From positions 35,431,366-35,495,365 of the forward strand of contig CAIIXF020000001.1 in assembly GCA_903813345.2 (NCBI GenBank): a stretch of 64,000 bases of DNA. The letters run 5' to 3'. Shown piece by piece: positions 56,545 through 64,000 of the stretch. Origin of the DNA: Owenia fusiformis. Lineage: Eukaryota; Annelida; Polychaeta; Sabellida; Oweniidae. A model generated the notes under the pieces. The model was not told the DNA's origin. It saw only the letters and a program-made list of their open reading frames with translations, and searched no databases. Position 1 is the stretch's first letter. The number at the start of each line of letters is the position of its first letter. Both the position numbers and the translations under genes were made by a program.

Positions 56545-57221
56545 CTCTCTCTCTCCTCTTTGTGTACAAGCCATATTTGGTTTAGTATAGTGTTGTCTAC
56601 TTGTGTTTTATGAGGATCAAGCAGGTAAGATTTTCTCCAGAATTTCAGTGATTTTCTCCAAAATTACTTTTTACTTATGATTGTTGATATCCCATTCAGT
56701 ATCCTTCTCTGAAAGTTAAACTACTTGCGAAATATATTTTCTTATTCGAATGATAAATGTATGTGTAGGTGAGGTCGATATATATCGGAAATACCCTCTA
56801 AAACTGATTAAAAATGCAATATTTGTATCATATTTGCAACTATTTTTCAAAAATGGCGAAGTCTCCCGTGACGTCAAAATCTCGCACCTTGTTATAACGT
56901 CTCCACAACGACCACACAAGTAAAGAGAATGGGATTGGTACTTTATATGAGTTTTAACCTTTTTCACGCCTTTAATGTTTTCTAAAAAGGTAGTATCAAC
57001 TCCGAAATTTACTCATTTCAGTAATTTTTAAGATTTGTGTTGAATTAATTACCCCATTTAATAGCAATTAGCAGTTCAACTGATTTGCTTGCAAGAGTTT
57101 CTTTGCCAGGGATAAAAGGGGGCGGGGTCATGTCCTTGAACTTTCTGACACTACTTCCGGGTTAAAAGAGGTAGAGGAAGTTCTCCAGAAAGGTTGATAC
57201 ATCTGTATAAATTATAAGATA
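56545..57221. promoter_or_regulatory. Divergent CAPSL/MTAP intergenic interval
   Basis: The two start codons are about 680 bp apart, pointing away from each other, so both promoters should lie here. The part near MTAP contains GGGGGCGGGGTCATG at about 57119-57133, a GC-box-like motif in an otherwise AT-rich stretch, and CTTCCGGGTT near 57154, an ETS-like motif. There is no clear TATA box. Function is inferred from position. Confidence 0.5.
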
Positions 57222-60200
57222 ATGACAACGATAAAAGTAAGTTCCTTTTTTTTATTTAACTCCAGTGAGTGTCAACGAATTCAACTAATCTATCCAAATT
57301 GCTTTCTGCTTAGAGGAGTTTCATATTTCTGTGATTGCAGTTGACATGCACAAAAAACATGTTTTTTTCCAACACTTGCAATTTGCATGCATGTAAAGTG
57401 GGGAACAAAAATAAACCGCAACCATCAAAAGTTGTCACAATGAGCTAAATTCTAAGTATCGTGTCTCAAACTCTCCTAAGCGGTAGAAAAATAATTCCCG
57501 TTCACAATAATTGAATCCAAAGCTTTTCATGAATCGCCATGTTTGTGATCCAAGGAGGATTGACTCCCAGAATGCAACATCAGTTGACCTTATTTACTCG
57601 TGACAGGTTTCAAAATGGTGGAACGGCATTTTGAAAGCCTGCTGGCATGTGTCATGTTGCATTCTGGGAGCCAATCCTCATTGCGGCGTAATCGGGCTCC
57701 AAAATCACCTCAACATTTGAAGAGTTGACATTACATGTGTGTGAATATCCATTCTCTAAATTCATTTCGTGCGTTGCGTACCTTCACTACCAAGGCACAG
57801 GAGATAAGATTGCACTAGATGAAAGCTCGGAGATTGGTGAATATCCACTTCAAATTTTTAAGTTCTTATTTTTTGTCATTATGGACACAAATTCCACTAT
57901 ATCTGGACTTACATGACTTACTAAGACTGAGAAAATAAAGCACTGAATACACTGAGGTAAACATTTAATATTACATGTGCGACAGCATGTTACTAAAGTT
58001 TTCATAGCTATAGTAATTCTTTATGTTCTCCACTGTACAGTCAGATGTTTGGAACTACTTTGAATTTGAAAAATAAGCAATCAAATGACTATATTGCAAC
58101 AGTATATGGAAAAATGGAAACATATGTACAAGTCCTAACTTTTGTATATTTCAGATAGTTGGGATGGAGGGGGGGGGTCGGATGGAGGGGGGGATTTATA
58201 TATCTTTACGATGGAACATATTCACAAGAACTTGTGTACTTGAAAAAACTAAACTCAGTACCCCAATAAGACACTGGATATTATATCTCTCGAGAATTAA
58301 AAATGGGAAAATTTGGAGTCATAAGAATAAATTCAAGTAGCATGTCTTATCATGTCTTATATACACGTGATCCCCCTCCATCCGATCCCCCCTCCAACCA
58401 TCCCAAATAAATTTATTTAGATTATTTTTTGTATAATGCATGGAAACTAACTTTAAAAAGTGAGCAATGTCATAAGTATTGTGATAATAACGTCCCTTAT
58501 ACCTATTTATTACAGGTCATGTAGACCATTGTTGCCCGATTTATAGCAAAAACATTGACTTTTGCACTTTGGTGATGATGCACCTTTTTTAATAGATCTC
58601 ATATCTTAGAAGGGTATCAGTTCAAAAAAAATACTAGATGACCTAACATATTTTGCCATGCACTGCGCCTATTTATTTGGGAATCCAGTTTTAAATTTTC
58701 TCTTTAAAAAATAAATCTTCCAAATGTGTTGTGTTTTCTTGCAGAAATCGCCTAATCCCCCTCCATCCCATTTGTACGATCACCTGGCGTGATACTGGTT
58801 CAATATTGCCCTTTGATTGCTTATTTTTTAAATTCAAAGTAGTTACTAACATTTAAAATTTTACTGTACAGTAAAATTTTAAATGTTTGGAACTACTTTG
58901 AATTTAAAGGCCCACTATACTTAATTGAGAATAAAAAATAAAAAATTATCATTGAAACATGTTACTCACACACTAGCTCAATGGGATCTCAAGGAAATTC
59001 TGATATTTCAGTTTTCCAAATTTTCTTTCAAAGTTTTCAGACAACACAGGAGCTACCATTGACCTGTTTCAAGGTTTACTAAAGTTAAAAGTAGACTGTG
59101 TAATTATACTTTCCTGAAAAAAGCAAGGAAATACACACATGCCTTCATACTTAATTTTGTACCAGAAAATAATATGTGCAGGTATAGCAGTTTTTTACCA
59201 AAATGTTACTTTCCAGCTGAGCCTTAATATTGAACCAAGAAAGAAATAACTCAAATAGAAAAAAGCATTTGCAGTTTAGAGATCATTAGACATGCATGCA
59301 CATTTGACTTACTTTTGATTTAAAAGAGGGTGGCACTTCTATAAAATGAATGTATTATGTAATACAAACAACTTTACCATCTTTCAATGAAAACTTGATA
59401 TATAAAGCTTGACAGATCGAAAATATTTCTTGATAATTTATTGTAAGCTTTGATGTGATCCGTTTGAGCTGTTGTTGGTGTCAAATGAAAGATAAGGTTC
59501 TTATCAATACGTATATTGGACATACTATGAAATTCAAATGTAAATCTTTATTTTGCCCAAAAAGTTGAAAATACGCAAAGTTGGCCTTAAAAAATAAGCA
59601 ATCAAAGGACCATATTGAAGCAGTATATGTAAAAATAGAAACATTTATACATGTTCTACTTTTGTATTTCAGTTTGTTTTGTAGTTTAGCTATCATATCT
59701 GTGCCCTCTTATATTTTGATGCTTCTCTGCCATGTTATTATCCCATCGAACAAATGTTTGGAGGGATATAGGGTACACCTCCCTCCCTCCATCCGTCCGT
59801 CCTTCCGACCATCCGGGCAATAACTCAAATACCGTTGGCCCGATTTTGTTCATATTTTGTGCACATATACCTTATGAAGGTAGAAGTTCTACTCGAAAGC
59901 CGATTTTCAAAATGGCCTGCGCTCATTAAAAAATATAACATTTTGCTCGAGATGCGGACTGTTAATTTTAGAAAACAATGCCTGACACCCTTTTGCAAGG
60001 GTCAAGTTGGCAAGTCATCAATTTCACTCTGTAGAGTCCAGTCTATCATCACCATAACAACTGTTTAACTAGTGACCTTGAGTGTGTTATTGGTTATACT
60101 ATATAATAACGGAACTTTACTTGAAATAGTGTGTTCTGATTAGCTGGAATTGGACACACCTTGCCTAGCTACGGAGTGAATTGGCCAAATAATGGTACCC

Positions 60201-63200
60201 TATAAACCTCCAAATGAGCACTTATACTGCTAAATACAACAGAACACCCTGTGCTTTTTTACCCAAACTATTTTTGAGCACCCTGTAGACCCCACGCCCA
60301 ATACCCAAACACCTTTTTACCCAAACCCCAAGGTAAAAGTAGTATTGCTCAATCTAGAAACTACAGGTATGAGCACTGTTGTGGGAAGTTCTACTATGAC
60401 CCGATTATATAGACCAGGTTATGAAGGTGAAATTACCCTTCAATGTCTTCATGGGTATTGCGCATGTGTCTCGCATGCATCTGCATGCATCTTGCGATCT
60501 GATTGGTCCATTCGTGAAATAAGGTGCTTTTTTTAAGAATTTTGCTATGGTCTTACATTTGCAGTATTATCTTGATCCTTGTATGTATACGAGTGTCTGA
60601 TATTGAAACAATACTTTTCCTTTGGCCTTTGATGATCACAAGCACTGGGACAGTTAATGGAATTGTCCTGAAAAGAAAATTCAACACCACTTTCTGTGGT
60701 ATACATATATATAGAGTGGGGGCTGGATTTTCAATTCAATAAAATTTTCTATCTGTTATGATGCCTGTGGTCATCATCTTGTCTAAGGAACTTTCTGGTA
60801 CTTCTCATTAACTCGAGTCTCTAGCCAACCGACTTCGGATGTAGAGACAGACTTGGAAGAAGGTTACCCCTAGCTATGATCTTCCTAGAGTTGTCATCTC
60901 AGGAACCAGATACCTGCCATATCTCTGTTTCGATCTTGTTTGTGGCTGCATATCCTATATTCCAGAGGTGTTCACTTCACTTTATAATCAGTAAAAGACA
61001 ATAATTCAATATAATCATCAAGTGACATCAACTTGGGTTATCAAATGAATTTTCGAGCATTTCATCTTGTTGATTTGCAAATTCTTCTTTCTTGCAGATC
61101 GGGATTATTGGAGGTTCAGGATTGGACAATCCAGATATTCTTGAAGGTCGTACTGAAAAATTTGTTGAAACCCCATTTGGAAAGGTAGATATAATTGTAA
61201 TTTGAGTAATTGTTAATTCAATTTTTATGCAAATGAACAAAATGATTACTTTCTATAACTCTTTCGCTTCAGTCTTTTAATATTAGATCTATATTATATA
61301 CACCTGGACAGAACTATATTTTTAATAAAATTGACAAATTAAATAAAATGATAAGACCATGTAGCTACTGACTTCTGAAGAAATGACAAATCCTCACTTT
61401 CCCAATGTTAAATTCAGACCATGCGATAGTCCGACGAGTTTTTATTTAGATTTGAAATCTTGCTAATTTTCTACTAACACTTTTTGATAAATCATGAAAT
61501 TAAGTGACTATTGCAAATTTTTACCATTGAATCCTGTAACAGTCTGGCCTAACCCAAACAAATAGAAACAAGTTCTGACATCTATTTATTCAGCTTTATT
61601 CAGCGATATACATATGTATCAACTCTTTTATTGATAGTACATTTTAACCTGATTTTTAGCCCTCAGATGCTCTGCTGATTGGGAAAATCAAAGATGTTGA
61701 CTGTGTGCTTCTTGCAAGGTAAGAGTAGGGCTGAATACTACCTGTAAATAAAGTAACAAAATAACAAATACTAAATAAAACAACAAACACAGGAATGGCA
61801 ACTCATGTCTCCCATTGTTACATATCTGTCTCAGATATGAAATATGTCACACCTGTTTTTACCTGTCAATATGCAACTTGTGAGGTCACAACATGTGCAC
61901 ACAAAAACACACTTCATTCATTCATTGCCATATACCATTATCACGGGGTACCATCGAATGATTTTGGCAACGTACCGGAGAACGACATTTTACTAAGAAA
62001 TGGCAATAATTTAGCACAATACATTTTTTAACTAGAGTTCTATTTTGATTTTGACAAAAGTAAGTATTCCATGCAATAACTATTTCATTCATGAGTTTGT
62101 AGGAATTCTGTTGGAACCCAGTTCTGATCAAGTACGAAGTGATTGAAATCGGCGCAGACGGACTTTACTCCGAAAGATGGTTTTTCGATTATAACTTTTC
62201 ACAACATTTAAGTATAGACTTTTGAAAAAAGTACAGAATAGTCCTTATACTTTTGAATAATTCTGTTATTTCTGATTCACACGACTCTGATTTGTTTAAT
62301 TAAAAAAAAAGTTTTAAAAATATTACTAAGGAACGCAACCGGAGCTGGGAACATAACCGGAGCAGATCAGTTGAATTATTTAATCAAAAAAATTAAAATA
62401 TATGATTTAAGCCTAAAGCACATATACTAATTTAAAAACATACGGGATTGTTCGAATGCGTATTTATTAATATATATGCTTTAAATCATATATTTTATTT
62501 TTTTAAATTATATAATTCAACTGATCTGCTCCGGTTACGTTCCTAGGTAATATTTTTAAAACTTTTTTTTTGATTAAACAAATCAGAGTCGTGTGAATCA
62601 GAAATAACAGAATTATTCAATAGTATAAGGACTATTCTGTACTTTTTTCAAAATTCTATACTTAAATGTTGTAAAAAGTTATAATCGAAAAACCATCTTT
62701 CGGAGTAAAGTCCGTCTGCGCCGATTTCAATAACTTCGTACTTGATCAGAACTGGGTTCCAACAGAATTCCTACAAACTCATGAATGAAATAGCCATTGC
62801 ATGGAATACTTACTTTTGTCAAAATCAAAGTAGAACTCTAGTTAAAAAATATATTGTGCTAAATTATTGCCAATTCTTAGTAAAATGTCGTTCTCCGGTA
62901 CGTTGCCAAAATTATTCGATGGTACCCCGTGATTATATTATTACATGGGCTTTCAGCAGATATTGGTATATATTGAATGGCATCTTTATTATGGTAAGAA
63001 AATGTCTTTGTATGAATCATAAATGGGTAGAAAATTAACAGTGAAACAAAGTTCATGCATATGATTTATGAAAAGTTAAGAAGTAAATTTGTTATTTGCT
63101 ATAAAACTTGGAGAAAGACATAATTGAATGGAACCAAAAGCTACACATTTGAGTTGCCATATTCCATTTTATTTTATTTCAAGGTTTTGGGTGAGGGGGG

Positions 63201-63552
63201 GGGGGTTGGAGAGAGAGAGCCTGAATTTCATTGGTTGACCAATTTTGAAATAAGATCACTGTAAGAAGGATAAATATGATTTCAGTCTTAAAACTATTTG
63301 CAGTCTTTAATGAATAGAAATAATATTCCTATGTCTTTGCTGCAAAGTGTATCTCCAATATACCATAAGTTGTTTTATTTTCAGACATGGAAGGTCACAT
63401 AAGATCAACCCTACTAGTGTGAACTACAGGGCCAATATCTGTGCCTTAAAGATGGAGGGTTGTACCCATTGCATTGTTACTACAGCCTGTGGGTCACTCC
63501 AGGAAGGCATACACCCAGGCGATATTGTCTTTCTCGACCAATTCATTGATAG
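57222..63552 (+). CDS. MTAP: S-methyl-5'-thioadenosine phosphorylase, exons 1-4, 3' end outside window
   Basis: Cleaves methylthioadenosine with phosphate to adenine and methylthioribose-1-phosphate, in polyamine and methionine salvage (cytosol, homotrimer). Exons: 57222-57236 (MTTIK), 61098-61184, 61660-61718, 63385-63552, with consistent phases; about 109 residues are present of roughly 280. Motifs: [20 protein letters not shown] (6-25) with the phosphate-loop glycines, [24 protein letters not shown] (His in the phosphate site), [32 protein letters not shown]. The donor GTATTA at 63553 implies continuation beyond 64000. The first intron is about 3.9 kb and holds several repeats. Confidence 0.95.
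57395..58047 (-). mobile_element. Dispersed MITE, copy B (inverse of 25840-26415)
   Basis: It carries GTGGGGAACAAAAATAAACC at one end, GACTCCCAGAATGCAACATC and CATTCTGGGAGCCAATCC internally, and CTCCACTGTACAG at the other end, all in inverse order to copy A. In MTAP intron 1. An extra 50-100 bp near 57740-57850 is absent from copy A. Confidence 0.75.
58048..58155 (+). repeat. Dispersed repeat fragment (uninterrupted copy of the 27.7/28.6 kb flank)
   Basis: GTTTGGAACTACTTTGAATT, AAATAAGCAATCAAATGACT and the stretch through CTTTTGTATATTTCAG recur inverted around the 27769-28588 MITE, inverted at 58800-58865, and directly at 58880-58905 and 59585-59672. Confidence 0.7.
58156..58411. mobile_element. 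G-rich/C-rich inverted-repeat element
   Basis: TTGGGATGGAGGGGGGGGTC and ATCGGATGGAGGGGG-like ends are inverted at 58370-58408 (CCCCCTCCATCCGATCCCCC, then AACCATCCCAA). A related AATCCCCCTCCATCCCATTT recurs at 58752. Target duplication not established. Confidence 0.6.
59735..59925 (+). mobile_element. Repeat element copy 3 (ATCCCATCGAAC family), truncated
   Basis: TTATCCCATCGAACAAATG, the GTCC/CCTCC microsatellite and the AAATACCGTTGGCCCGATTT block match the left end of copy 2. Homology stops soon after TTTTCAAAATGGCC. In MTAP intron 1. Confidence 0.85.
59926..61097. other. Rest of MTAP intron 1, no gene seen
   Basis: Short open frames here have no recognisable motif. I see no clear element ends. 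Confidence 0.5.
61941..62932. mobile_element. PIF/Harbinger-like palindromic MITE in MTAP intron 3
   Basis: The ends TCACGGGGTACCATCGAAT and its near inverse are flanked by TTA on both sides (61938-61940, 62933-62935). The arms are close to identical over about 400 bp each (for example CGTACCGGAGAACGACATTT, TCGGCGCAGACGGACTTTAC, AACCGGAGCAGATCAGTTG). A 3-bp TTA duplication fits the PIF/Harbinger superfamily. No transposase; 992 bp. Confidence 0.88.
63187..63222. repeat. G-run and GA microsatellite
   Basis: A run of about 11 G is followed by TTGGAGAGAGAGAG, a simple repeat in MTAP intron 3. Confidence 0.8.
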
Positions 63553-63726
63553 GTATTACACTCATTCTCCTAGAAATTCAAATTCAATACTGAATAACCA
63601 TATTCAGGTTATTAAATAGAATAATGACTTTTATCCCATACTTGGACGTGTTACGGGTACATAAAGCCGGTTTGTAAAAACTTATGTTTTCATCAGCGGG
63701 CAGATATAGCTTTACGTCCCGCTCCG

Positions 63727-63755
63727 AGCGGGCAGATATACTATATCTGCCCGCT
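63727..63755. repeat. Perfect 14-bp hairpin
   Basis: AGCGGGCAGATATA, a single C, then the exact inverse TATATCTGCCCGCT. A further GCGGGCAGATATAG copy lies 30 bp upstream (63696). It may be a transposon terminus; the partner end would lie outside the window. Confidence 0.8.
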
Positions 63756-63817
63756 ACGTCATAATCGCTGTTCCCGAATTGGTTCTTTTTTGTAATGTTC
63801 GCATACTGTAAACGACA

Positions 63818-63940
63818 ATGGAGAAAAACGCAGACAATCTCGACCTGTTTGATGCTTTAAAGAAGGGAAGGAGCAGTGTACCGGCGTTAATAATCAAAGA
63901 TTTGAATAGGAAAAGAAACAGAATACAAAACTGGACATGA
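63818..63940 (+). CDS. Small ORF of unknown meaning, 40 aa
   Basis: It opens MEKNADNLDLFDALKKGRSS and ends KRNRIQNWT, with a stop at 63938. It is basic, lysine/arginine-rich near its end, and lies about 60 bp after the hairpin. I do not recognise it. It could be a first exon or remnant of a transposon protein, or chance. It sits within what should be MTAP intron 4. Confidence 0.25.
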   Translation: MEKNADNLDLFDALKKGRSSVPALIIKDLNRKRNRIQNWT

Positions 63941-64000
63941 ATATTTTAAGAATATTCCACGGTTGGTTGCAAAGTTTCTGAACTTTGGCAAATTGAACAA

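Noticed and set aside
60345-60536. 63-codon open frame in MTAP intron 1
   Set aside because: No family motif, no splice or start context to support it.
61795-63038. Two similar open frames on opposite strands (61922-62131 and 62742-63038)
   Set aside because: Their similarity is explained by the two arms of the palindromic MITE, not by a gene family.

Overview
The window is animal nuclear DNA. It is AT-rich, with short exons separated by GT-AG introns (one GC-AG), introns packed with small inverted-repeat transposons, and four conserved metazoan genes. A marine invertebrate is my guess, but the sequence does not fix the phylum. All gene calls come from reading translated exons against remembered protein families; no search was run.

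Layout. (1) 1805-25347, minus strand: a complete 11-exon gene for the DNA primase large subunit (PRIM2, about 528 aa) with all four iron-sulfur cysteines. Its introns hold a 4.1 kb foldback palindrome nested in a second repeat, a 47-bp tandem array, a 5'-truncated LINE with an 18-bp target duplication, a fossil LINE with a mariner-like MITE inside it, and a 162-bp satellite split by a hAT-type MITE with an 8-bp duplication. (2) 25348-29796: intergenic, with several MITEs. (3) 29797-46560, plus strand: a complete V-ATPase V0 subunit a gene (ATP6V0A1-like, about 855 aa) with two separate clusters of apparently alternative exons. (4) 46561-51068: 3' UTR and intergenic DNA. (5) 51069-56544, minus strand: a calcyphosin-like EF-hand gene (CAPSL-like) with three homologous, mutually exclusive 3'-terminal exons. 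(6) 57222-63552, plus strand: the first four exons of methylthioadenosine phosphorylase (MTAP), head-to-head with CAPSL and running out of the window. (7) The last 300 bases hold a perfect hairpin and a small ORF of unknown meaning.

The four genes act in unrelated processes: DNA replication priming, organelle acidification, calcium binding and methionine salvage. The only shared regulatory layout is the 0.7 kb divergent CAPSL/MTAP interval. The most interesting signals are the exon duplications (V0a exons 17/18, V0a exons 5a/5b, and the CAPSL terminal exon trio), and a palindromic element whose two ends each carry an inward-facing TATA box followed by a mini-exon ATGTGTG and a splice donor.
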